64,000 nt of DNA from NCBI GenBank assembly GCA_028277885.1, contig JANQFK010000040.1, forward strand, positions 49,311 through 113,310, written 5' to 3'. Within the stretch, counting starts at the first letter, position 1. Each line of letters begins with the position of its first letter. The notes under the pieces were generated by a model. It did not search any database. It had not been told where the DNA came from and was given only the letters and a program-made list of their open reading frames with translations. Position numbers and translations under genes: made by a program. This DNA comes from Myxococcota bacterium (GTDB lineage: Bacteria; Myxococcota_A; UBA9160; UBA6930). Below are positions 19,033 to 27,424 of the stretch, piece after piece.

Positions 19033-19599
19033 TCACCGGCCGCGGGGGTTCTCGCGCAGGCGCCGGGCCAGCACCTCGTTGGGGTAGGCGACGTAGCGGG
19101 CCAGGTCGTTCCACGCGCCGCCGCCACCGCCCTCCTGGGCGATCCGCTCGATCCGCCAGGGCTCCGCGGGGCCTCCCCGCACCAGGTCGAAGCGCTGGCG
19201 GAAGGCCGCCGCCTGGTGGGGCTCGACCGCCACCGTGACCGTCGCGCTCGCCTCCCCGACCCGGCTCTCCTCGACGCGGAAGCGCATCCGCTCGGCGCGC
19301 TCGATCACCTCGGGCGTGATCTGGCCGGCGAGCCACCCCACCAGACCGTCCTCCGCCGCCACCTCGGGGCTGGGCGGCGGCGGCGGGGAGGCGCCGCGGG
19401 CGCGGTACTCGGCTCGGTCCTCCCGGCGCCAGGGCGGCAGGCCGTGGGAGCGCTGGAACTCCGGGGTGAGCAGGTCGAGGGTCCGCATGGGATCCCGGGC
19501 CAGCATCGCGAAGTAGCGCTCCACGGTCTGCTCCGGCGTGCGCGGCGCGCCGCCGCAGGCCGTCGCGAGGGCCAGCACCAGGACGGCGGCGAGCCTCAC
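19033..19599 (-). CDS. Small lipoprotein, NTF2-like candidate
   Basis: 188 residues. The GTG start at 19599 overlaps the upstream stop (GTGA); ATG 19617 is an alternative. The signal sequence ends in LALATAC, a lipobox. The mature part begins TPEQTVERYFAMLARDPMRTLDLL and contains PEFQRSHGLPPWRRED, then an alpha/beta pattern that could be NTF2-like (tentative). It is clearly paralogous to the protein at 22324-22932, with the same position directly after a GT39-type gene, which suggests the pair works together, for example as a periplasmic accessory. No function is known to me. Confidence 0.75.
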   Translation of the reverse strand: MRLAAVLVLALATACGGAPRTPEQTVERYFAMLARDPMRTLDLLTPEFQRSHGLPPWRREDRAEYRARGASPPPPPSPEVAAEDGLVGWLAGQITPEVIERAERMRFRVEESRVGEASATVTVAVEPHQAAAFRQRFDLVRGGPAEPWRIERIAQEGGGGGAWNDLARYVAYPNEVLARRLRENPRGR

Positions 19600-19630
19600 T
19601 GCGTCCACAGGTGCCATCCCCAGGTGGTGA
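19593..19630. repeat. 38-bp perfect direct repeat, copy 1 (GT39/lipoprotein junction)
   Basis: Identical to 22926-22963. It covers the last codons of the GT39-type gene and the start of the lipoprotein gene, on the minus strand. Identity stops abruptly on both sides although the flanking genes are diverged paralogues. Confidence 0.85.
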
Positions 19631-20921
19631 CCGCGGTGCCCGCGACGCCGAGGCCGAGGAGCGCCGCGCGACCGGCCTGGCGCCAGCCGCCGGGCAGCCG
19701 GGCGAGCCCGCAGGCCACGCACAGCGCCACCGGAAGCAGCGCGGGCAGCAGGTAGCTCGCCTTCACGGCCGAGTAGGAGGGAAGGATCCAGGTGTAGCGG
19801 AGCAGCGCCACGCCCATCACCGCCGCGAACAGCAGCGGCCCGATCAGCCGCGGATCCCGCCGCCGCAGCAGCAGGCCGAGGCCCAGCAGGCCGAGCCCGG
19901 TCGGGATCAGGCCCGCCCAGGCGATGGCGGACTCGACGCGCAGCACGCCCTCGGTCACCGGGATCAGGAAGTGGGCGTGGGCGTCGCTCCAGACCGAGGC
20001 GTAGAGCAGGCCCGGCACCGAGTGGATCAGGCCCTCGGCCTTGAAGACGGGCGCGTGGAGCGCGGCGGCGGGGAAGCTGAAGTAGTCGCGCAGGAACCGC
20101 TCGCTGGGCGGCTGGGCGGCCATCAGGGACTCGAGGGCCGTCGAGGAGGCGGCGCCGGTCACCAGCGCGGCGGGGGACCCGCCGGCGGCGAGCAGCGTCG
20201 GCGCGAAGAAGGGCCCGGCCATCCCCAACGGCAGCGCGCCCACCAGGGCGGCCGCCGCCAGCGCGGTGGGGACCCGCGCCCGCAGGCGCAGCGCGTAGGT
20301 GGCGGCGGCCAGGCCGGCGGCCACGAAGCCCGTCGTCTTCGAGAGGGCGGCGAGGCCCGCGAGGCCGGCCGTGCGCAGGGCGTGGCCCAGCGCGGCCCTC
20401 GGCTCGGCGGCCACCGGGATCCGCGTGAGCCGCGCCAGCACCGCGGTGACGAACAGCATGCAGGCGGCCTCGTTCCCCACCATGCTGGTGGCGAGGGCGA
20501 AGACCGGGACGCCGAGCAGGAAGGCGGCCACCACGGCGGCGTCCTCCTCGTCCACGAAGTCGCGCAGCACGCGCCAGGCGATGGCGACGGCGCCGAACCC
20601 GAGGGCGGCGGAGAGCAGCCGCAGCCCCGCGTGCACCGGGACGGCGTCGGGCAGCAGCCGCCAGAGCCCCGCACCGAGGGCGTGGTAGAGCGGTGGGTGG
20701 AAGCCCAGCCACGAGCCCGGGGTCGGCAGGCGGCCCTCGTACAGGGCGAAGACGTTGGCGGCGTGGGCGGGCCCGTCGTAGCCGCGCAGGGGCCAGTAGG
20801 CCTGCGCGTTCCAGAGCCTCGAGAGCGCCGCCAGGACCGCCACCGCGAGGGCGGCCCGGCTCCAGAGGCGCGGGCCGGGGCCCGGGCGCGCGGGCGCCTC
20901 CGACGCGACGGCCTCGGACAT
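19596..20921 (-). CDS. GT39-type membrane glycosyltransferase (paralogue A)
   Basis: 441 residues from ATG 20921, whose A is also the last base of the upstream stop. It is polytopic. The first loop PLRGYDGPAHAANVFALYEG carries the acidic residue expected of GT-C enzymes, followed by LPTPGSWLGFHPPLYH; another conserved stretch is SMVGNEAAC and the C-terminus ends WGWHLWTQ. It is paralogous throughout to the protein at 22929-24239. Predicted periplasmic sugar transfer from a polyprenyl-phosphate donor; sugar and acceptor unknown. Coupled to the sulfatase-family gene upstream and the small lipoprotein downstream. Confidence 0.8.
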   Translation of the reverse strand: MSEAVASEAPARPGPGPRLWSRAALAVAVLAALSRLWNAQAYWPLRGYDGPAHAANVFALYEGRLPTPGSWLGFHPPLYHALGAGLWRLLPDAVPVHAGLRLLSAALGFGAVAIAWRVLRDFVDEEDAAVVAAFLLGVPVFALATSMVGNEAACMLFVTAVLARLTRIPVAAEPRAALGHALRTAGLAGLAALSKTTGFVAAGLAAATYALRLRARVPTALAAAALVGALPLGMAGPFFAPTLLAAGGSPAALVTGAASSTALESLMAAQPPSERFLRDYFSFPAAALHAPVFKAEGLIHSVPGLLYASVWSDAHAHFLIPVTEGVLRVESAIAWAGLIPTGLGLLGLGLLLRRRDPRLIGPLLFAAVMGVALLRYTWILPSYSAVKASYLLPALLPVALCVACGLARLPGGWRQAGRAALLGLGVAGTAVTTWGWHLWTQ

Positions 20922-22327
20922 CAGCGCACGTACCCGAGCTCGCGCAGCCCCTCCACGACCTCCGGGTCGAGGGGCGCACCGGGCGCCGACGCCGGCTGCT
21001 CGGGCAGCCGCCGGCGCAGCGCGGCCAGCGCGCTGCGGAAGCTCTCGGGCACCTCCTCGGCCCCGGAGGCCACGGGGCGCCGCTCCTCGGGGTCGCGCGC
21101 CACGTCGAACAGGAGCGGGCCCTCGCCGGCCACGATGGCCTTCCAGGGCCAGGCCTGGTAGGCGAGACGATGCTCGCGCGGGAGCACGTGGCTCTCGAAG
21201 GGCGGGTCCGGATGCAGCTCGGCGAGCAGCGCGCGGGGCCGCAGGGGAGCGTCCGAGGCCAGCAGGTCCCGCCCGAGCATCCCCTCGGCCGGCTCGGCGC
21301 CCGCCACCGCGAGCAGCGTGGTGGGCACGTCGAGCAGGTCGACGGGCTCGCTGCGGCGGCGGGGCGGCCCGCGCCGCCGGGAGTCCCACAGCACCAGCGG
21401 CACCCGCAGCACCTCGCGGTGCAGGGTCAGGCCGTGGAACCAGCGACCGTGGTCGGCGAGCTCCTCGCCGTGGTCCGCCACCACGGCGACGACCCGCTCC
21501 CGGCCCGGCCGTCGCTTCTCGAGCAGCGCGAGCAGCGCGCCCAGGCCCTCGTCCACCGCCGCGATCTCGGCGTCGTAGAGGTCGCCCAGGTGGCGACGCT
21601 CGGCGGCGTCGGCCTCGGCGCGACCCGCCGCGAGGTCCACCAGCCGCTCCGTCGAGGCGGAGCGCGGCCCCGCCTCGCCCTCCACGAAGGCGCGCCGGTG
21701 TCGCGCCGGGGGGGCGAAGCCGGGATGGGGCTCCATGTAGTGGACGTACAGGAAGAGCGGCGCCGCATCGAGCCCCGCAATGGCGGCCGCCACCTCCTGG
21801 TTGATGCGGCCCGCATCGGCGGCCCCGAGGCGCACCCCGCGGCCCGGGCCCGCGTCGTCCTCGCTCCAGATGGTGTCGCCCCGGGCCTCGCGCGGCGGCA
21901 CCCCGAAGGCGCGCCAGACCTCGAAGCCGCGGTGGAAGCCGTTGCGCTCGCTCACGTGCACGAAGTTCCCCGACACCCCTACGGTGCGATAGCCCGCGGC
22001 GCGCAGACGCTGGGCCAGGGTGGGGAGCGCCGGGTCGAGGACGCGATCGAAGGTGACGGCGCCGTGCTCCGAGGGCAGGCGCGAGGTGAAGAGCGACCCC
22101 ACCGAGGGCTTGGTCCACGAGCTCGACGACCAGGCCTCGGTGAACACCACCCCCTCTTCCGCGAGGGCGTCGAGGTTCGGCGAGGTCGGCCGCGGGTAGC
22201 CGTAGGCTCCCAGCCGGTCGGCGCGCAGGGAGTCGATCACCACGAGCAGCAGGTCGGGCTCCGCGCCGCCGGGTGCGCAGCCCGCGAGCGCGAGGGCGAG
22301 GGCGATGCCGCACGTCCCGACCCTCAC
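20921..22327 (-). CDS. Sulfatase-family lipoprotein
   Basis: 468 residues, GTG start at 22327 overlapping the upstream stop (GTGA). Lipobox ALAGC gives C17. Landmarks: LVVIDSLRAD (D32), WTKPSVGSLFTS with Thr72 at the nucleophile position, VADHGEELADHGRWFHG, and RVPLVLWDSR. The tail EGLRELGYVR is a variant of the LRALGY ending seen in its relatives. It sits between the two copies of the GT39/lipoprotein pair within one translationally coupled run, so it probably acts on the same surface glycan. Formylglycine Cys/Ser absent; activity could be phosphoester rather than sulfate ester chemistry. Confidence 0.88.
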   Translation of the reverse strand: MRVGTCGIALALALAGCAPGGAEPDLLLVVIDSLRADRLGAYGYPRPTSPNLDALAEEGVVFTEAWSSSSWTKPSVGSLFTSRLPSEHGAVTFDRVLDPALPTLAQRLRAAGYRTVGVSGNFVHVSERNGFHRGFEVWRAFGVPPREARGDTIWSEDDAGPGRGVRLGAADAGRINQEVAAAIAGLDAAPLFLYVHYMEPHPGFAPPARHRRAFVEGEAGPRSASTERLVDLAAGRAEADAAERRHLGDLYDAEIAAVDEGLGALLALLEKRRPGRERVVAVVADHGEELADHGRWFHGLTLHREVLRVPLVLWDSRRRGPPRRRSEPVDLLDVPTTLLAVAGAEPAEGMLGRDLLASDAPLRPRALLAELHPDPPFESHVLPREHRLAYQAWPWKAIVAGEGPLLFDVARDPEERRPVASGAEEVPESFRSALAALRRRLPEQPASAPGAPLDPEVVEGLRELGYVR

Positions 22328-22932
22328 GGTCGCGCCCGGTCCGGGAGGCTGCGCGCGAGCGCCTCGTTGGGATAGGCGGCGAAGCGCGCCAGGTGCCCCC
22401 AGGCGCCGCCCACGGGCCCCTCCTGCTCGATGGCGACGATCCGCCAGCGCCCGGCGTCGGGCGCCCCCGGCCCCGCCTCGCCGGCGTCCCGCGCCAGCTC
22501 GAAGCGCTGCACGAAGGCCGCGCCCCGCAGCGGCCGCACCTCCGCGGTCACCCGTGCGCGATCGCCCGCCACCTCGGAGCCGGTGACGCGCACGCGCAGC
22601 TCGCCCACGCGCTCCACGGCGTGGGGCGCGATCTGGGCGTTGATCCAGCCCACCCGCCGGTCCTCGATCTCCACCTGGCGCGGCAGGGGGGGCTGGCTGC
22701 CTTCGGGACTCGAGCCGGAGTCGGACAAGGAGCCGTCCTCGCGGCGCCAGGCCGCGAGCCCGTGGGAGAGGTGGAACTCCGGCGACGAGAGGGCGAGGGT
22801 GCGCATGGGGTCCCGGGCGAGGACGTCGAAGTAGCGCTCGACGGTCTCGACGGGACCGCGGGGCGGCGCCCCGCAGGCGAGCGCGGCCAGCGCCAGCGCG
22901 AGCCCGCCGAGCGTGGGGACGCGGCGCCTCAC
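22324..22932 (-). CDS. Small lipoprotein, NTF2-like candidate (paralogue)
   Basis: 202 residues from GTG 22932, overlapping the stop of the GT39-type gene before it. An RRR-containing signal ends at LAALAC. The mature part matches the protein at 19033-19599: GPVETVERYFDVLARDPMRT, PEFHLSHGL, WRRED, and a C-terminus with AYPNEALARSL (AYPNEVLARRL in the paralogue). A basic-to-acidic linker of Ser/Pro/Gly in the middle differs. Family name not known; NTF2-like is only a guess from the opening helix. Confidence 0.75.
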   Translation of the reverse strand: MRRRVPTLGGLALALAALACGAPPRGPVETVERYFDVLARDPMRTLALSSPEFHLSHGLAAWRREDGSLSDSGSSPEGSQPPLPRQVEIEDRRVGWINAQIAPHAVERVGELRVRVTGSEVAGDRARVTAEVRPLRGAAFVQRFELARDAGEAGPGAPDAGRWRIVAIEQEGPVGGAWGHLARFAAYPNEALARSLPDRARP

Positions 22933-22963
22933 TGCGTCCACAGGTGCCATCCCCAGGTGGTGA
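22926..22963. repeat. 38-bp perfect direct repeat, copy 2 (GT39/lipoprotein junction)
   Basis: Identical to 19593-19630, at the same functional position of the paralogous pair: the end of the GT39-type gene and the start of the small lipoprotein. Confidence 0.85.
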
Positions 22964-24239
22964 GCGCGGTCCCCGCCAGTCCGATGCCGAGCAGCGCGCC
23001 GCGTCCGGCGCTGCGCCAGCTGCCGGGCAGCGCCGCGAGCCCGCTGGCGACGCACAGCCCGGCGGGCAGCAGCGCGGGGAGCAGGTAGCTCGCCTTCACG
23101 GCCGAGTAGGTGGGCACCAGCCAGGTGACGCGCGCGAAGGCCAGCAGCAGCAGGGCCGCGAAGGCCAGCAGCACGCCGGCGCGCACGTCCCGACGGCTCA
23201 GCAGCCGACCGGCCCCGAAGGCCGCGAGCGCCAGGGGCAGCAGGCCCGCGATGGCGAGGGCGGACTCGGCCCGCAGCACGCCCGGCGTCACCGGGACGAG
23301 GAAGTGGGCGTGGGCGTCGCTCCAGGTCGAGGCGTGGAGCAGGCCGGGAACGGACCGCTCGAGGCCCTCGCCCCGGAACACCGGCGTGCGCAGGGCCGCG
23401 GAGGGGAAGCTCAGGTAGTCGGCCAGGTGGCGCTCGCCGGGCGGCTGGAGCGCCATCGCCTGCTGGACCGCTCGCGAGGACGCCGCGCCCGTGACGAGGC
23501 CCACCGGCGAGCCGCCGGCCGCGCGCAGGATCGGTGCGAAGAACGGGCCCGCCACGAGGGTCGGGACGAGGCCCAGCACGAGCACGCTCGCCAGCGCGAG
23601 CCGCGGCCGGGCGCGCAGGCGCAGCGCGCTGGCGGGCAGCGCGAGGGCGACGGCGCCGAGGCCCGTGGTCTTGGAGAGCGCGGCCAGCCCGCCGAGGAGC
23701 CCGGTGCCGAAGGCGTGGCGCAGCACCCGGCCCTCGCCGGCCTTCACCGGGAGGCGCACGAGCCGGGCCAGCACCGCGGTCACCAGCAGCGCACAGGTGC
23801 TCTCGTTGCCCACCATGCTCGACGCCAGTGCGAGGACGGGGACGCCGAGCAGGAACGCCGACACCACCGCGGCGTCGGTCTCGGAGACGAAGTCGCGCAG
23901 CGTGCGCCAGACGATCGCCACGGCGCCGAAGCCCGCCGCGGCCGAGAGCAGGCGCAGCGCCGCGTGCACCGGCACCGCCTCGGGCAGGAGGTGCCAGACC
24001 GCCGCGGCCGCGGCGTAGTAGAGCGGTGGCTGGAAGCCGTCCCAGGAGCCGGGGGTGGGCAGCCGCCCCTCGAACAGCGCGAAGATGCTGACGGCATGGC
24101 CGGCGGCGTCGTAGCCGCGCAGGGGCGTGTAGGCGAAGGCGTTGAAGGCCCGGGAGGCCAGGGCCGCCACCGCCACGGCGGCCGCCGCCAGCGCCCAGGC
24201 CCGGGGCACCCGCTCGCCGTCCGGCGGGCTCACGCCCAT
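22929..24239 (-). CDS. GT39-type membrane glycosyltransferase (paralogue B)
   Basis: 436 residues from ATG 24239; an in-frame TTG at 24290 would add 17 residues and sit 10 bases after the upstream stop. Same architecture as paralogue A: PLRGYDAAGHAVSIFALFEG, LPTPGSWDGFQPPLYY, SSMVGNESTC, C-terminus WGWHLWTQ. About a dozen hydrophobic helices. Predicted GT-C sugar transferase at the periplasmic face. It follows the spermidine-synthase-like gene at 24301-27267 and precedes a small lipoprotein. Confidence 0.8.
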   Translation of the reverse strand: MGVSPPDGERVPRAWALAAAAVAVAALASRAFNAFAYTPLRGYDAAGHAVSIFALFEGRLPTPGSWDGFQPPLYYAAAAAVWHLLPEAVPVHAALRLLSAAAGFGAVAIVWRTLRDFVSETDAAVVSAFLLGVPVLALASSMVGNESTCALLVTAVLARLVRLPVKAGEGRVLRHAFGTGLLGGLAALSKTTGLGAVALALPASALRLRARPRLALASVLVLGLVPTLVAGPFFAPILRAAGGSPVGLVTGAASSRAVQQAMALQPPGERHLADYLSFPSAALRTPVFRGEGLERSVPGLLHASTWSDAHAHFLVPVTPGVLRAESALAIAGLLPLALAAFGAGRLLSRRDVRAGVLLAFAALLLLAFARVTWLVPTYSAVKASYLLPALLPAGLCVASGLAALPGSWRSAGRGALLGIGLAGTALTTWGWHLWTQ

Positions 24240-24300
24240 CGCCCCGAGCCCGCTAGACGCCCTAGAATCCACCTTCGAGAACCACTCCAAGGCCCCGGAA

Positions 24301-27267
24301 TCACTGTACGCCTCTCGCCGAGGCGCGGGCCGGGCGCCGAGGGTCCGGGAGGCCGAAGGTGTCCTCCAGGAAGCGCCAGTAGGCGTCGCTGCGGGCGGCC
24401 GCCGGCGAGGCGCGCACCAGGTTGCGGGCCAGCCGCGCGGCGCGCGCGGGCTCGCCCGCCATGCAGAGCGCGTAGATCTGGAGCGTGGCCAGGCGCGCGC
24501 CCTCGCGCCCCGCGACGCCCCGGCGCGCCTGGGCGAGCCAGCGGGCCGCGCCGGCGTAGTCGCGGTCCACCAGCGCGGCGAGGCCGCGCACCCGCGCCAC
24601 CTCGGGGTCGGCGCGCGCGGGCTGGGACTCCGCGAGGCGGCGCTCGGTGGCGTCGCTGCCCAGGATCCACAGCGGCAGGGTACGCAGGTCGCTCTCCGCG
24701 AGCACCTCGTGGAGATCGCGCTCGGTGACGGGCGCCGCGGCCTCGTACTGAAGGCGGGCGTTCCAGAGCGGCTGCCAGCGGAACGCCTCGGCGCTGGCGG
24801 CCCGCACCTCGGGCGGGAAGCGGCGCCGGACGAAGTCGCTGGCGCGCATCCGCTCCTCGGCGCCCCGCGCCTCCATCAGCGACGAGAAGCTCCGGGCGCC
24901 CTCGGACTCGGCCAGGGAAACCGGTCGGTTCGAGAGCCGCAGCGGAAAGTCGTCCACGAGGGGCGGCGTCTCCCCCACCCACTCGGCCAGGTCCGCCGCA
25001 TCGGCGAGGAAGGTGGCGCCGAGCTGCCCGGGGCTCTCGAAGCCGAGCGCGCGCAGCTCCGGGCCCACCACGGGGTCCCGCCACTGGCGCGCGAAGTGCG
25101 CGGCGCTCACCGGCGCCTCGGGGCCTCCCGGGCGCGTGCCCACCAGCATCCAGTCGAGCCCGGCCCCGCTCCACAGCGTGCAGTCCGGGAAGACCCCGCA
25201 GAAGGCCGCCACGATGGCGCGGGCGTCGCTCTCGCCGAGGTCGTGGACCGGCAGCCAGTAGGTGGTGAGGCCCCCCTCGGCCAGGCGCTCGCGCAGCAGC
25301 GCGAAGTACTCCCGGGTGTAGAGGTTCACCACCCCGGCGTACTTGGGCGGCGGCGGCTCGGCGGTGATCAGGTCGAAGCGCCGCTCCACGGTCTGGAGGA
25401 AGAAGCGGCCGTCCTCGACGTGCACCCGCACCCGGGGGTCGTCGAGGGGGCTCTCGCCGGGCGCCGGAAACACCACCTCGCTCATGTCGAGGATGTCCGG
25501 CGAGATGTCCACGACCTCGATGCTCTCGAGCTCGCGGGTGTCGGTGAGGGCCTTGGCGGTGGAGCCCACCCCGAAGCTGATCAGCAGCGCGCTGCGGGGC
25601 GCCGGGTGGAGCGCCACGGGGAGATACACGTAGGCCTTCATGTATCGCTTGGAGTGGGTGGTGGTGGCCGACATGCTGAAGCCGTCGGTGAACATGCGGT
25701 GGTGCAGCGGCCGCCCGAAGCGGCTGGTGCGCAGGAAGACGATGGTCTCGATGCGCCCCTCGCGGACGGCCACGATCTCGGAGCCCTCCTCCAGGAAGGG
25801 CGTGGTGGGGTGCGGGAGGTAGACCTCGCGCAGCGCGCCGCGCGGAAACAGCAGGGCGAGCCCGGCCAGGGCCGCGCCCAGGGCGAGGGCGGGCCGCAGC
25901 GCGGCGCCGGCCCCGGACCGCGGCCACATCGCGAGGGCGAGGGCCGCGTAGGCGAGCCCCAGCCCGGCGAGGGACGCCTCGATGCCGAAGACCGGCAGCA
26001 GCACGAAGCCCGCCAGCAGGGAGCCCACCGCCGCGCCCAGGGTGTTGGCGAGGGTGAGCCAGCCCGTGGTGCGCGCCTCGGCGCCGAGCTCGGCCTGGAG
26101 GGCGTCGCCGATGGCGGGGAAGAGCACGCCGGACAGGAACGCCACCGGCAGCATGAGGGGCACGGCGAGCAGCGCGACGTGGGGGATCGCGGCGGCCGCG
26201 TGGCCCGGCGAGAGCGCCGCCCGGAACACGCCCTCGAAGGCCGCGTAGCTGGCCAGCACGCCGCAGCCGGCCAGCAGCGCCAGGCTCGGCAGGAGCCGGC
26301 GCGCGCGCGGCGAGTCGGACAGCCAGCGCCCGCCCGCCAGGCCGCCCAGGCTGATCCCCACCAGCACGACGGCGAGCATCACCGCGAACACGAGGCTCGT
26401 GCCGTAGACGAAGAGCGAGAGGAAGCGGAACCACACGACCTCGAGGGCGAGGAACACCGCTCCCGCCCCGAAGGCGGCGAGCAGCAGGCGCGTGCTCTCT
26501 CCCGACAGGCGGGCCGGCGCCGCCTCGCGGCCCCCGCCGCGCCCGGGAGCCGGCAGGGCCGACGCCCCGCGCGCCAGGGCGAGGCAGCCGCAGGCCGCCG
26601 CGAAGTTGATCCCCGCCGCCGCCAGTCCGCTGCCGCGCAGCCCGATGCGCTCGATCAGCAGCGCCTCGCCGAGCAGCGAGCCCGCCACCGCGCCCAGGGT
26701 GTTCCAGCCGTAGACCCGGCCCAGCACGCGCCCGAAGCGCGGGTCCCGGGCGAAGAGCGCCTTCACGAGGACGGGCAGCGTGGCCCCCATCGCGGTGGCG
26801 GGGATCATCAGCAGCCCGAAGGCGAGGGCGAGCCGCACCGCGTTGAGCAGCCAGGGCGCGTCCCGCAGCGGCTGGAAGAGCGGCGCCAGCACGCCGGTGA
26901 GGGCCGGCAGGGCGAGCACCAGCGCGAGCCCGCTGACGCCGATGGCGACCTCGAGCCCCGCGTAGGCGCGCAGCGGACGGGCCAGGCGGTCCGCGAAGCG
27001 CGCCGCCGCGAAGTTGCCGGTGGCGAGGCCCGCCATGAAGGCCGCCAGCACCAGGCTGCTGGCCCAGACCCCGTTCCCGAAGGCGAGGCCGGCGGCGCGG
27101 AACCAGAGCGTCTCGAAGAGCAGCGCCGCGCAGCCCGACGCGAAGGCCACGGCGCACAGCGCGCCGGCAAAGCTCCCGGTGCCGGGGCCTTGCCCCGACT
27201 CTTGCACGACGGCCCCGGCACCGCGCGGCTCGGACTCGGTGGGGGCTCTCTCCGCCGCTCGGCTCAT
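24301..27267 (-). CDS. Polytopic membrane protein with spermidine-synthase-like domain
   Basis: 988 residues from ATG 27267. Two helix blocks (about residues 30-240 and 260-470) open with SGCAALLFETLWFR and LALEVVWFRFLS, the family signature. The Rossmann domain has LLISFGVGSTAKAL near residue 560 and VEVVDISP-type strand 2; where SpeE has its catalytic Asp motif it reads TAEPPPPKYAG. The segment FSMSATTTHSKRYMKAY just before it matches TSMSGTTYLAQRYMRAF in the protein at 49407-52031, so these two form a subgroup. The C-terminal 250 residues are helical. It heads the minus-strand series and faces the sulfatase-family gene at 27425 across a 157-base divergent gap. Confidence 0.87.
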   Translation of the reverse strand: MSRAAERAPTESEPRGAGAVVQESGQGPGTGSFAGALCAVAFASGCAALLFETLWFRAAGLAFGNGVWASSLVLAAFMAGLATGNFAAARFADRLARPLRAYAGLEVAIGVSGLALVLALPALTGVLAPLFQPLRDAPWLLNAVRLALAFGLLMIPATAMGATLPVLVKALFARDPRFGRVLGRVYGWNTLGAVAGSLLGEALLIERIGLRGSGLAAAGINFAAACGCLALARGASALPAPGRGGGREAAPARLSGESTRLLLAAFGAGAVFLALEVVWFRFLSLFVYGTSLVFAVMLAVVLVGISLGGLAGGRWLSDSPRARRLLPSLALLAGCGVLASYAAFEGVFRAALSPGHAAAAIPHVALLAVPLMLPVAFLSGVLFPAIGDALQAELGAEARTTGWLTLANTLGAAVGSLLAGFVLLPVFGIEASLAGLGLAYAALALAMWPRSGAGAALRPALALGAALAGLALLFPRGALREVYLPHPTTPFLEEGSEIVAVREGRIETIVFLRTSRFGRPLHHRMFTDGFSMSATTTHSKRYMKAYVYLPVALHPAPRSALLISFGVGSTAKALTDTRELESIEVVDISPDILDMSEVVFPAPGESPLDDPRVRVHVEDGRFFLQTVERRFDLITAEPPPPKYAGVVNLYTREYFALLRERLAEGGLTTYWLPVHDLGESDARAIVAAFCGVFPDCTLWSGAGLDWMLVGTRPGGPEAPVSAAHFARQWRDPVVGPELRALGFESPGQLGATFLADAADLAEWVGETPPLVDDFPLRLSNRPVSLAESEGARSFSSLMEARGAEERMRASDFVRRRFPPEVRAASAEAFRWQPLWNARLQYEAAAPVTERDLHEVLAESDLRTLPLWILGSDATERRLAESQPARADPEVARVRGLAALVDRDYAGAARWLAQARRGVAGREGARLATLQIYALCMAGEPARAARLARNLVRASPAAARSDAYWRFLEDTFGLPDPRRPARASARGVQ

Positions 27268-27424
27268 GGGGCTCCGGGCTCTGCCGCCGCATGCCGCGAC
27301 GCCTCGCTCAAGGTTTAGTCGAAGTCGCCGAGATTGCCGCGGGGAGGGGACGGGCTAGCCTGTCGGGCCGTCCGGAATCCCGCTCCCGGCTCCGGAGAAC
27401 GCGGCCTACGAGGAGATCCAAGGC

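Noticed and set aside
27268..27424. Promoter for the divergent pair at 27267/27425
   Set aside because: A TTGCCG...TAGCCT-like pair can be drawn, but it fits the consensus poorly and high G+C makes it unreliable.
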